From UBA3792 sp964426415 (GTDB lineage Bacteria > Bacillota > Clostridia > Christensenellales > CAG-138): DNA of 8,532 nt. Location: contig CAYRQM010000055.1 of the NCBI GenBank assembly GCA_964426415.1, positions 1 to 8,532 on the forward strand. The letters run 5' to 3'. The notes beneath the pieces were generated by a model. It was not told where the DNA came from and did not search any database. It saw only the letters and a list, made by a program, of their open reading frames with translations. Below, piece after piece: positions 1 through 6,544 of this stretch; the first letter of the stretch is position 1, and each line of letters starts with the position of its first letter. Position numbers and translations under genes: made by a program.

Positions 1-113
1 CACGTTTTTCGGGAAAGTAACGTCAAAAACGCTCCGCTGTCATCCTGAGGCTGCGCCGAAGGATCTCGCGTGTAAGCGGGAGATTCTTCCTTGCTTCGCT
101 GCGTCAGAATGAC
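1..113. repeat. Interspersed repeat copy 1 with imperfect hairpin (MITE/REP-like)
   Basis: Positions 1-78 are identical to 170-247. The second half (39-113) is an imperfect inverted repeat: it opens with GTCATCCTGA and closes with TCAGAATGAC (104-113), and the inner arms (GAAGGATCT and AGATTCTTCC) also roughly pair. No reading frame in it looks like a gene. The GTCATCCTGA...TCAGAATGAC palindrome resembles short non-coding palindromic repeats I recall from many bacterial genomes, but I cannot check this. The left edge may extend outside the window. Mobility by a transposase acting in trans is only a guess. Confidence 0.75.
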
Positions 114-169
114 AACGCGGGACGGAAAACACGCGGATTTATTGACATTTTCATTGGTAACCCCGCGTA

Positions 170-281
170 CACGTTTTTCGGGAAAGTAACGTCAAAAACG
201 CTCCGCTGTCATCCTGAGGCTGCGCCGAAGGATCTCGCGTGTAAGCGAGAGCATCTTCGGTGCTTCGCTTCTCAGAATGAC
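170..281. repeat. Interspersed repeat copy 2 with imperfect hairpin
   Basis: Second copy, offset by 169 bases from the first. The first 78 bases are identical. After that the 3' arm diverges (AGAGCATCTTCGG here against GGAGATTCTTCC in copy 1), but the terminal TCAGAATGAC is kept (272-281). The hairpin spans 208-281; its tip CTCGC-GTGTAA-GCGAG is perfectly paired in this copy, whereas copy 1 has a broken tip. One arm being identical and the other changed at paired positions suggests that the fold matters or that the copies come from different family members. It lies about 60 bases upstream of the possible -10 box of tspO. Confidence 0.75.
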
Positions 282-340
282 CCGGTGGCGTTTGCATCTT
301 TCCGCGCAAGCAGCATGCGCGGTACACCTTTGATGGGGGA

Positions 341-346
341 TATAAT
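341..346 (+). promoter_or_regulatory. Possible -10 box upstream of tspO
   Basis: A perfect TATAAT sits 26 bases before the tspO ATG, which would give a 5' leader of roughly 20 bases. At the ideal 17-base spacing the -35 position reads CGCGGT, which is not a match, and there is no TG extension. It would therefore be a weak or activator-dependent promoter, or a chance match. It is listed because nothing better precedes the gene. Confidence 0.35.
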
Positions 347-372
347 TCCACCAAACTGCATACCCTGTTCGT

Positions 373-840
373 ATGAAGAAACGTATTGCATGGTTGCCGT
401 ATTTGGTGTTCATCGGCGCTTCGCTGCTGGTAGGCGGGGCGGCGGGCTTGTTGTCCATGGAGGGCATCCAAGCGTACATGGCGTCGCCCAAGCCTGCGCT
501 TGTGCCGCCCGCGTGGGTGTTTCCCGTGGTGTGGACGACGCTGTATGTTTTGATGGGCATATCGGCGGCGCTGGTCTATCGGACGCCGCCCGTCGGGGGC
601 AAAAAGGAATTGTTCCCGTTTTATTTGCAGTTGTTTTTGAACTTCTTTTGGCCGCTGCTGTTCTTTGAATTCGGACTGGAAATCGCAGCGTTCGTTTTGA
701 TTCTGTGCCTGCTCGCAACGGTGATTTGGATGTGCGTCGCGTTCTTCACGGTGCGGCCCGTCGCGGGATGGCTGCAGCTGCCCTATGTGCTGTGGCTTTG
801 CTTTGCGGCATATTTGAATTTGGCGTCGATCCTGCTGTGA
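373..840 (+). CDS. tspO: TspO/MBR family protein (tryptophan-rich sensory protein)
   Basis: The 155-residue product is a five-helix membrane protein of the TspO/MBR (translocator protein) family, whose members bind tetrapyrroles and, in some lineages, sterols. Family signatures are visible: KPALVPPAWVFPVVWTTLY at residues 40-58, LFLNFFWPLLFF at 87-98, and LPYVLWLCFAAYLN at 136-149, with the expected tryptophans W48, W54, W93 and W141. Length is normal for the family. The ATG at 373 is the only sensible start, because an in-frame TAA lies at 343-345; no Shine-Dalgarno sequence precedes it. Hydrophobic segments run about 7-29, 47-69, 82-100, 104-126 and 133-155. The gene stands alone on this strand and ends one base before the stop codon of the opposing GtrA-family gene. 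The physiological ligand in Clostridia is not settled. Confidence 0.93.
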   Translation: MKKRIAWLPYLVFIGASLLVGGAAGLLSMEGIQAYMASPKPALVPPAWVFPVVWTTLYVLMGISAALVYRTPPVGGKKELFPFYLQLFLNFFWPLLFFEFGLEIAAFVLILCLLATVIWMCVAFFTVRPVAGWLQLPYVLWLCFAAYLNLASILL

Positions 841-841
841 C

Positions 842-1366
842 CTATCGTTTGCGCATGATGACCCACTTGTTCAGCGGGAACTGAATGAGGAACGACGCGA
901 ATTGGCAGATGAGCTTGACCAGTACATCGCCCAATGCCGCGCCCGCCCAAGCCTCGATGGGCGCAAGAATCAGCGTGGGCAGCCACAGCGTAAACGCGTA
1001 CACGCCCAAAATCATGATCAAATACAGCACGGCGGACAGCGCGACGTTGTTGGTTGCGCCGAACGTCGCCTTGCGCTGCACGAAAAAGTTGACGGTTTGG
1101 GACACGGCATAGGAGATGGCAAAGGACAGCAGCGCGCACAGCCCGCCGTTTTCCACCCGATAATCCAGCAGCCACCAAGTGACAGGCGTGGATTTATAGC
1201 CGACAAACAGCCAATAGTTGCACAGCGCGAACACGCCCAAGTCCACCACCGTGGCAATGCCGCCCAGCAGCCAAAATTTGAGCATCTGCACCAGCGTGCC
1301 ATGCCGTTCCTGAAAACGGCGATACGCCGCTTTGAAGCCCTTTTCCCGATTCGGTTCTTTTTGCAT
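842..1366 (-). CDS. GtrA-family membrane protein
   Basis: A small four-helix membrane protein of the GtrA family, whose members are thought to help move polyprenyl-linked sugars across the membrane for cell-surface glycan modification. With the start at 1366 the product is 174 residues. Recognisable features are LKFWLLGGIATVVDLGVF in the first helix, NFFVQRKATF after the second, and a basic C-terminus (NKWVIMRKR). The open frame runs back to an ATG at 1435, but a near-consensus promoter lies at 1379-1407 within that extension, so residues before the cluster ATG 1378 / ATG 1372 / ATG 1366 are unlikely to be translated from this promoter. None of these starts has a correctly spaced ribosome binding site: GGAG abuts the 1366 ATG directly. 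No glycosyltransferase gene is adjacent, so the transported sugar is unknown. Confidence 0.88.
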   Translation of the reverse strand: MQKEPNREKGFKAAYRRFQERHGTLVQMLKFWLLGGIATVVDLGVFALCNYWLFVGYKSTPVTWWLLDYRVENGGLCALLSFAISYAVSQTVNFFVQRKATFGATNNVALSAVLYLIMILGVYAFTLWLPTLILAPIEAWAGAALGDVLVKLICQFASFLIQFPLNKWVIMRKR

Positions 1367-1378
1367 CTCCATATCCAT

Positions 1379-1407
1379 ATTGTAAGAAAGCATCTCCATT
1401 TTGTCAA
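1379..1407 (-). promoter_or_regulatory. SigA-type promoter of the GtrA-family gene
   Basis: On the minus strand TTGACA (1407-1402, perfect -35) is followed after exactly 17 bases by TACAAT (1384-1379, five of six -10 matches). Transcription would begin near 1372, which coincides with one of the in-frame ATG codons and is 6 bases before the ATG at 1366. This is the best promoter in the window, and it decides the gene start. Confidence 0.8.
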
Positions 1408-1466
1408 CGGATACATATGGAAAAAACTTCTGCATATCCTAAATCGTGAAAGTTGGGGGAAACGCG

Positions 1467-2432
1467 ATGTGGTACGCTCGCCATAAAATCGGTATATGGA
1501 TCGCCGGCGCGGCGCTTGCTGCGGCACTTGCCGCGGTCATCGTCGTGCTGCTTTCGACCTGTCTTCTCGGCAACCATTCCGTTTCGGAAGCGACCTGCAC
1601 GCAAGATGCGGTTTGCACCCGCTGCGGCAAGACGATCGCCTGCGCCACAGGACACGCGTTTGCGCCTGCCACCTGCACGTCGCCGCGCACCTGCACGCGC
1701 TGCCAAGCCACGGAGGGCGAACCGCTCGGGCACACGCTGACGGCGGCGACCTGCACCCGCGTTGCAGCCTGCACCCGCTGTCATGCCACGTTTGGGGAGA
1801 CGGCAGGCCATCGCTATGCGGACGCGACCTTCCAATCGCCTGCCGTTTGCGTGTTCTGCGGCAGGCAAGTGGGCGATCCGCTGCCGCCGCTTGCGCCCAC
1901 GCTGGGGCTTGCGCCCAACATGCAGGTGGGCAACGCCTATGCCTACACCACGGCAGGCTGTACCGACGCGGCGGCGGGCGTGACGGGCACGGCGAGCATC
2001 CTGCGCTATGAGATTCTGTCCTGCGACGCCACCTTCCCTGCCGTCGAAGGGTACGAATGGCGCGTGGTGACGGTGCAGCTTGCGTTTTCAGGGGACGACG
2101 CCGCCCAATACGGCGTCGTGAGCGCCGCCACCATCGGCGATTACTACACCGCCGACGTCGCCATTGCCGAAGCCGAGAACGGCGACAGCATCGGCATGCT
2201 GCAAATCGACGGCGCGCCCACCCTTTGCACCATCCGTACCGAGGCGGAGACGGAGGGCGGTTGGTACGGCCGCACGCTGCGCTTCACTTGGCGCGAGGGC
2301 GTCTGCGTGCCCGTGGGCTACGACGGCGTCCTGTTCCTGCTGTACGACGCACGGCTTTGCGCCGCCGACGGCGCCGCGCCGCCCGTTTCTTCGCTGCCAT
2401 TTGGCGAAACATTGGTGTTTCGCATGGCGTAA
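1467..2432 (+). CDS. Membrane-anchored Cys-rich repeat protein of unknown function
   Basis: A 321-residue protein that I do not recognise as a named family. Residues 8-32 form one hydrophobic segment after a short basic N-terminus, so it is either anchored or exported; LLSTC at 28-32 is a poor lipobox because of Thr at -1. Residues 43-138 hold four tandem units of exactly 26 residues (cysteines starting at 44, 70, 96; the fourth unit is degenerate), each of form TCTxxxxCTRCxxTxGExxGH. The rest (about 145-321) is rich in alternating hydrophobic strands and looks like a beta-sandwich, with scattered cysteines (165, 186, 254, 280, 298). The ATG at 1467 is preferred over an upstream GTG at 1446 because GGGGGA (1455-1460) precedes it by 6 bases. 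It is transcribed divergently from the GtrA-family gene. The repeats could bind zinc, but this is inference. Confidence 0.82.
   Translation: MWYARHKIGIWIAGAALAAALAAVIVVLLSTCLLGNHSVSEATCTQDAVCTRCGKTIACATGHAFAPATCTSPRTCTRCQATEGEPLGHTLTAATCTRVAACTRCHATFGETAGHRYADATFQSPAVCVFCGRQVGDPLPPLAPTLGLAPNMQVGNAYAYTTAGCTDAAAGVTGTASILRYEILSCDATFPAVEGYEWRVVTVQLAFSGDDAAQYGVVSAATIGDYYTADVAIAEAENGDSIGMLQIDGAPTLCTIRTEAETEGGWYGRTLRFTWREGVCVPVGYDGVLFLLYDARLCAADGAAPPVSSLPFGETLVFRMA
1593..1880 (+). repeat. Four coding repeats of 26 residues (Cys-rich)
   Basis: In-frame tandem units begin at residues 43, 69, 95 and 121 of the host protein, giving a strict 78-base period. The first three carry C, CxxC and a terminal GH; the fourth keeps only VCVFCG and has lost the first Cys and the GH. 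The unit resembles the longer repeat in the protein encoded at 6545-8532. Confidence 0.85.
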
Positions 2433-2457
2433 CGCACCTTTTTCCCCGCTTCGCACC

Positions 2458-2486
2458 TTGCACTTCCGCTGCAAACGCGATATACT
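2458..2486 (+). promoter_or_regulatory. Candidate promoter of the YitT-dipeptidase-two-component operon
   Basis: TATACT at 2481-2486 is a five-of-six -10 match. Seventeen bases upstream lies TTGCAC (2458-2463), which keeps only the TTG of the -35 consensus. The start would be near 2493, giving a leader of about 24 bases that carries the ribosome binding site. The preceding gene ends at 2432; only a very weak stem (GCGTAACGC) followed by five T separates them, so read-through is possible. Confidence 0.5.
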
Positions 2487-2502
2487 GTATTTGGTAAAGT
2501 GC

Positions 2503-2509
2503 GAGGTGA
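2503..2509 (+). promoter_or_regulatory. Ribosome binding site that selects a TTG start
   Basis: GAGGTGA is followed after 7 bases by TTG at 2517, the ideal spacing. The in-frame GTG at 2499 lies upstream of this site and has no ribosome binding site of its own, so TTG 2517 is the better start of the YitT-family gene. Confidence 0.75.
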
Positions 2510-2516
2510 AACCAAA

Positions 2517-3449
2517 TTGAAGAAGGTCAAAAAACTCAAAGACCCCAAAAAGACGCTGGCGCTGCGGCGCGAGCTGAAGACGCTGCCCATGATGTGCTTC
2601 CTCATTTTGCTGGAAGCGTTGGCGGTGGAGCTTCTCTATACGCCTGCGGGCATCGTCACCGGCGGCGTGACGGGTATCGGCATGTTGGTCTCGTATGCGA
2701 CCCATGGCGTGATCCCCGAATGGACGATCATCGTGTTGGCGAATATCCCGCTGCTGATTTTGTCCTACAAAACATTGCATATTCGGTTTACGCTGTATTC
2801 GCTGCTGATGATGGTGCTGTTCTCGGCAGGGCTTGCGGTGTTTCAACGGCTGGATCTGCCCGTACTGTTCCAAGTCGAAGATACGACTTGGCGCGTGGTC
2901 AGCATCGTGTTCGGCGCCATGATGATGGGCATTTGCGGCGCAGCCATCGTGCGGCTTGGCGGCTCCACGGGCGGCATGGACATTGTGTCCCTCATCCTAA
3001 ACCGCAAATTTTCCATCTCCATGGGGACGATTTCCATGGCGCTGAACGTCGTAATTGCCGTTGCGCTGGGCGTCGTGCAGGCGATACAAAAGGGCGATTA
3101 CATGGTGGGCGTAGAGGGCTGCACCCTGTCCATCATCGCGTTGGGCGTCACCAGCGTGGCGTTCAACAATGTCATTTTGGGCATGAACCGCACCAAGACG
3201 CTGTTCATCATCTCGGACAAATGGGACGAGATCGCGCCCGTCATCCTCAAGCAGGTGCATCGCGGCGTCACCTACATCCCGTGTCGCGGCGCCTACACCA
3301 ACAAAGAAAAAAAGCTGGTCTACATCATCACCAAGACCGCAGAGCTGGCGCGGATTCGCCGCATCGTACTGGAGCAGGACGAGCACGCCATCATATCCAT
3401 CATCGACACACGCGAAGTCATCGGCAAAGGTTTTTCCGCCGTGAACTGA
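2517..3449 (+). CDS. YitT family membrane protein (DUF161 plus DUF2179)
   Basis: A 310-residue integral membrane protein of the YitT family. After a basic N-terminal stretch (residues 1-22) come roughly five to six hydrophobic segments (about 24-42, 46-63, 69-84, 92-109, 128-146, 172-190, 203-221). The glycine-rich signature RLGGSTGGMDIVSLILNRK is at 146-164 and the matching earlier motif AGIVTGGVTGIG at 44-55. The cytoplasmic C-terminal domain at about 226-306 (TKTLFIIS ... RRIVLEQDEHAIISIID) matches DUF2179. Length is near the family norm of just under 300. The family has no agreed function; transport has been suggested from the fold only. Translation starts at TTG 2517 on ribosome-site evidence. 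It is the first gene of a tight four-gene run, with the dipeptidase beginning 18 bases later. Confidence 0.9.
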   Translation: MKKVKKLKDPKKTLALRRELKTLPMMCFLILLEALAVELLYTPAGIVTGGVTGIGMLVSYATHGVIPEWTIIVLANIPLLILSYKTLHIRFTLYSLLMMVLFSAGLAVFQRLDLPVLFQVEDTTWRVVSIVFGAMMMGICGAAIVRLGGSTGGMDIVSLILNRKFSISMGTISMALNVVIAVALGVVQAIQKGDYMVGVEGCTLSIIALGVTSVAFNNVILGMNRTKTLFIISDKWDEIAPVILKQVHRGVTYIPCRGAYTNKEKKLVYIITKTAELARIRRIVLEQDEHAIISIIDTREVIGKGFSAVN

Positions 3450-3467
3450 CACAGAAAGGAACCACTT

Positions 3468-4802
3468 ATGAAAGAGTACATTGCAAAGACCATGCCGCAG
3501 CAGATTGCCGATTTGCAATCGCTGGTGCGCATCCCCTCCGTTTCCCGCGGCGATCCCGCCGAGGCGGACAAGCCCTTTGGCAAAACGGTTTCCGAAGCGC
3601 TGACCGAGGCGCTTGCCATCGCCAAACGGCTGGGCTTTGAACGGGTTTGGGACATCGACGGGCGCTGCGGAGTCGTCGAGTATGGCGAAGGCGACGAGAT
3701 TTTGGGCGTTCTGGCGCACTTGGACGTGGTGCCCGCAGGCGAAGGCTGGACGGTTGCCCCCTTTGGCGCCGAAATCAAGAACGACCGCATCTATGGCCGC
3801 GGCACGTTGGACGACAAGGGCGCGGCGGTGTCCGCGCTGTACGCGCTGGACGCGGTGAAGCACAGCGGCGCATCCTTTTGGCGGCGCGTGCGCATCATCT
3901 TGGGCTGCGACGAGGAGATCGGCTCCTTGGGCGTCGAACGGTATTTGGAAGTGGAGGGCGAGCCTGCTATGGCGTTCACGCCCGACGCCGAATACCCCGT
4001 AGTCAATTCCGAGATGGGCATTTTGCAGGCAACCTATCGCAAGGCGTTTCCCTGCTCGCTTGGCATCGCGTGCGGGTCGGCGTCCAACGTCATTCCGGGC
4101 GTCGTCACGGCGGCGCTGCCCTGTGCCGCCAAGGTCATACCCGCTTTGGAAGGCGTACAGGCAGATTATTCGGGCAACACCATCACCGTTACGGGTCGCG
4201 GCGGTCATGCCTCCATGCCCGAATTTGCGCAAAACGCACTGACGGCACTGCTGCAAATTTTGGCGCAGCAGCCGCTGGACGCAGAAACGCTTGCCGTATG
4301 CAAGGGGCTTGCCGCGCTTTGGGCGCGGGACTTGCACGGCGAACATTTGGGCATCGACGCTTCCGACGCGTCGGGGCGGCTCACCCATTCGCCCGACGTG
4401 CTGCACGCCGACGAAACGGGCGTCTCCTTCATCTGCGACTGTCGGCATCCGTTTTCCGCCAAGGCGGACGACCTGCTTGCCGCTTGGGACAACGCCTATG
4501 GCGCGCTGGGCTTTGCCCGCACCGACGCCACCGTCAAACCGGGGCATTTCATTGCGGCGGACAGCGAGCTGGTGTCCACGCTGATGGCGGTCTATAACGA
4601 AGCGATGGGCGTCGAGAGCAAGCCCATTTCCATGGGCGGCGGCACCTATGCCCGCGACATGAAGAACGCGGTGGCGTTCGGCATCGTCCGCGAGGGCGAG
4701 GAGAGCCAATGCCATATGCCTGACGAATCCGTTTCGTTGGAGGATTTGCGGTTCAACACCTGCGTCATGGCGGAAGCGATTCGCCGCCTTGCCACCCGCT
4801 GA
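3468..4802 (+). CDS. pepV: M20 family metallodipeptidase, PepV/Sapep type
   Basis: A 444-residue cytoplasmic dizinc dipeptidase, probably releasing amino acids from imported dipeptides. Metal and catalytic residues can be placed by motif: H84 and D86 in AHLDVVP, D115 in GRGTLDDKG, general base E149 and ligand E150 in GCDEEIG, D173 in TPDAEYP, and H416 in CHMPDE. The lid-domain His is H247 in GGHASMPE, and GGGTYAR at 390-396 with DSELVSTLMAVYNEAMG before it is typical of PepV rather than of other M20 branches such as DapE or ArgE. Length is slightly under the usual 460-470. AAAGGA (3455-3460) lies 7 bases before the ATG. It ends one base before the response-regulator ATG, so the regulator is probably translationally coupled to it. 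Substrate preference cannot be read from the sequence. Confidence 0.93.
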   Translation: MKEYIAKTMPQQIADLQSLVRIPSVSRGDPAEADKPFGKTVSEALTEALAIAKRLGFERVWDIDGRCGVVEYGEGDEILGVLAHLDVVPAGEGWTVAPFGAEIKNDRIYGRGTLDDKGAAVSALYALDAVKHSGASFWRRVRIILGCDEEIGSLGVERYLEVEGEPAMAFTPDAEYPVVNSEMGILQATYRKAFPCSLGIACGSASNVIPGVVTAALPCAAKVIPALEGVQADYSGNTITVTGRGGHASMPEFAQNALTALLQILAQQPLDAETLAVCKGLAALWARDLHGEHLGIDASDASGRLTHSPDVLHADETGVSFICDCRHPFSAKADDLLAAWDNAYGALGFARTDATVKPGHFIAADSELVSTLMAVYNEAMGVESKPISMGGGTYARDMKNAVAFGIVREGEESQCHMPDESVSLEDLRFNTCVMAEAIRRLATR

Positions 4803-4803
4803 T

Positions 4804-5475
4804 ATGGCACTGATCCTGCTGGTCGAAGACGATATTGACATCCGCGAGATGGAATCCTACGCGCTGAAGAACAGCGGGTTGGATGTGGCTGCGTGCGCCG
4901 ACGGGCGCGCAATGGACGAAGCGCTTGCCGCACGGCTGCCCGATTTGATCCTGTTGGACATCATGCTGCCCGACGAGGACGGGCTTTCCATCCTGCGGCG
5001 GCTCCGCGCCCAAGAGGCGACACAAGCCATTCCCATCATCATGGTCACGGCAAAGACCACCGAATTGGATAAAGTGCGCGGGCTGGACATGGGCGCCGAT
5101 GATTACATCACCAAGCCCTTTGGCATCATGGAGCTGGTTTCCCGCGTGAACGCGCTGCTCCGACGGATGCAGCGCAAGCCTGCGTCCGTGCTGACCTTCG
5201 GCTCCATCACCATGGACAACGAGCAGCACCAAGTCACCGCAGACGGCGAACGGGTGGAGCTGACCTTTAAGGAATACGAGCTGCTCAAGTATCTGCTGCA
5301 AAATCAAACCACTGTCATCACCCGCGATCAGCTGATGGAAGCGGTGTGGGGCTTCGCCTTTGCGGGCGAAACGCGCACGGTGGATATGCACATCAAAACG
5401 CTGCGCAAAAAGCTCAATCGCGCAGGCAGCCTGATCGTCACCGTGCGCAACGTGGGCTATCGGCTGGGATTGTGA
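4804..5475 (+). CDS. OmpR/PhoB family response regulator
   Basis: A 223-residue DNA-binding response regulator. The receiver domain (about 1-118) has the acidic pair E8-D9-D10, the phosphorylation site D52 in LLDIMLPDEDG, the switch residue T82 in MVTAKT, and K104 in YITKPF. The C-terminal winged helix (about 128-223) has the OmpR/PhoB hallmarks LTFKEYELLKYLL, the recognition-helix region TRTVDMHIKTLRKKL and the final VRNVGYRL. The ATG at 4804 fits the family N-terminus; an in-frame TTG at 4789 would add five residues with no support. No Shine-Dalgarno sequence is visible, and the ATG follows the dipeptidase TGA after a single base, consistent with coupling. Its partner kinase follows 8 bases after the stop. 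Target genes cannot be told from this window. Confidence 0.95.
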   Translation: MALILLVEDDIDIREMESYALKNSGLDVAACADGRAMDEALAARLPDLILLDIMLPDEDGLSILRRLRAQEATQAIPIIMVTAKTTELDKVRGLDMGADDYITKPFGIMELVSRVNALLRRMQRKPASVLTFGSITMDNEQHQVTADGERVELTFKEYELLKYLLQNQTTVITRDQLMEAVWGFAFAGETRTVDMHIKTLRKKLNRAGSLIVTVRNVGYRLGL

Positions 5476-5483
5476 GGCAGCCC

Positions 5484-6467
5484 ATGCAGGAGGATCAAAA
5501 AATCCGTCTGGTGCTGGACAGCCTGCCCGACGGCGTCGTCACCTTCGATTTGGACGGGCGCGTCCTGCACTGCAACCAAACGGCGCAAGCCATGCTGCAC
5601 CTTGATCCAAGCCACATCGGCACCATCTCCTTCTTGGCGTTGGCGCCTGTCGTTTCGCTCTTTTTGCGGGAAGCGCGGCACGGCGACAAAGAAATGATCG
5701 ACTTGGATGGACAAGCGGTACAGCTCACCTATCAAGACCTCAAAGAGGACGGGCAGCGGGTGGGCGCCGTGCTGCTGCTGTCGGACATCGGCGAACAAAC
5801 CCGTGTGGAGCGCATCCGCCGCGAGTTCACCGCCAACGTGTCCCACGAGCTGAAGACGCCTTTGACGTCCATCTCCGGCTATGCCGAGCTGATTGCCACG
5901 GGCATGGCGCGCACGGAGGACATTCCCGACTTTGCCGAGCGCATTCGCCGCGAGTCCAACCGCATGCTGGCGCTGGTGTCCGACATCATCAAGCTGACCG
6001 AGCTGGACGAGCGCGGCATGGCGCAAGCCAACGAAGCGGTCGATTTGTACGCCCTTGCCGCAGAAAGCATCGAAAATCTGCGCTCCGCCGCTATGCTGCG
6101 GGGCGTGACCATCCACCTTTCAGGCGCAAAAATGTTCGTCAACGGCAATCGCACGCTGTTGTCCGAGCTGATCTACAATTTGGTGGACAACGCCATTCGC
6201 TACAACCGCGACAACGGCACGGTGGCGGTGCGCGTTTCCAACAACGTGCTGACCGTCCGCGACACGGGCATCGGCATCCCTAAGGCGCATCAGAACCGCA
6301 TCTTCGAACGCTTTTACCGCGTGGACAAAAGCCGCAGCAAGGCAACGGGCGGCACAGGCTTGGGGCTTGCCATCGTCAAGCACATCTGCGAACAGCACCA
6401 TGCGGCGATTTCCCTTTCAAGCCGCGAAGGCATCGGCACCGAAATCACCATCACCTTCCCTTCCTAA
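5484..6467 (+). CDS. PAS-containing histidine kinase without membrane segments (PhoR-like)
   Basis: A 327-residue sensor kinase, partner of the preceding regulator. Order of parts: PAS-like domain (about 4-105; DSLPDGVVTFDLDGRVLHCN is typical), HisKA dimerisation domain with H121 in NVSHELKTPLTS, and HATPase_c with N box NLVDNAIRYN (N236), G1 DTGIG (260-264), F box FERFYRVD (274-281) and G2 GGTGLGL (289-295). All catalytic motifs are intact. Unlike most PhoR-type kinases of Bacillota there is no N-terminal transmembrane or extracellular region, and no room upstream for one, because the regulator ends at 5475. The signal is therefore presumably cytoplasmic or comes from a partner protein. ATG 5484 is chosen for GAGG (5474-5477) six bases before it; a GTG at 5472 overlapping the regulator stop is the alternative and adds four residues. 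Confidence 0.93.
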   Translation: MQEDQKIRLVLDSLPDGVVTFDLDGRVLHCNQTAQAMLHLDPSHIGTISFLALAPVVSLFLREARHGDKEMIDLDGQAVQLTYQDLKEDGQRVGAVLLLSDIGEQTRVERIRREFTANVSHELKTPLTSISGYAELIATGMARTEDIPDFAERIRRESNRMLALVSDIIKLTELDERGMAQANEAVDLYALAAESIENLRSAAMLRGVTIHLSGAKMFVNGNRTLLSELIYNLVDNAIRYNRDNGTVAVRVSNNVLTVRDTGIGIPKAHQNRIFERFYRVDKSRSKATGGTGLGLAIVKHICEQHHAAISLSSREGIGTEITITFPS

Positions 6468-6493
6468 AAAACGGCGCGGGGCACACATTTTTG

Positions 6494-6531
6494 AAACGCA
6501 AACGGAGCGGCAAATTGCCGCTCCGCGTTTT
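6494..6531. terminator. Hairpin terminator shared by convergent genes
   Basis: An 11-base perfect stem CGGAGCGGCAA (6503-6513) pairs with TTGCCGCTCCG (6515-6525) around a minimal loop. An outer AAACG/CGTTT stem (6494-6498 with 6526-6530) is offset by a 4-base bulge. On the plus strand the inner stem is followed by CGTTTTGTTG, 27 bases after the kinase stop codon begins its downstream region; on the minus strand it is followed by TTTGCGTTT. It lies between two converging genes, so it probably serves both, more strongly the plus-strand operon. Confidence 0.8.
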
Positions 6532-6544
6532 GTTGTCGATGCGA

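Noticed and set aside
142..147. TTGACA between the two repeats as a promoter
   Set aside because: At 17 bases downstream the sequence is GCGTAC, and nothing near 16-18 bases resembles a -10 box. No gene follows closely on that strand.
285..668. A 127-codon plus-strand frame overlapping the start of tspO
   Set aside because: It is the same DNA in another frame. Only the 373-840 frame gives conserved TspO motifs.
902..1486. A 194-codon plus-strand frame across the GtrA-family gene
   Set aside because: It is antisense to a protein with clear GtrA motifs and its own promoter. Its translation is charged and low in hydrophobic order, with no domain or ribosome binding site.
1593..1880. CxxC-rich region as a ferredoxin or iron-sulfur protein
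   Set aside because: The spacing CxxC with a distant single Cys and a GH at each unit end does not match the CxxCxxC...CP pattern of ferredoxins, and the region follows an export or anchor segment.
2088..2873. A 261-codon minus-strand frame spanning the gap between the Cys-rich protein and the YitT gene
   Set aside because: Its translation is dominated by Gln, His and Arg, it crosses two plus-strand genes and their promoter region, and it has no family signature.
2997..4841. A 614-codon open frame on the minus strand, antisense to the YitT and dipeptidase genes
   Set aside because: It lies opposite two clear plus-strand genes with intact motifs, and its translation is rich in His, Arg, Gln and Gly with no recognisable domain. 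Long antisense frames are expected in GC-rich genes with strong third-position bias.
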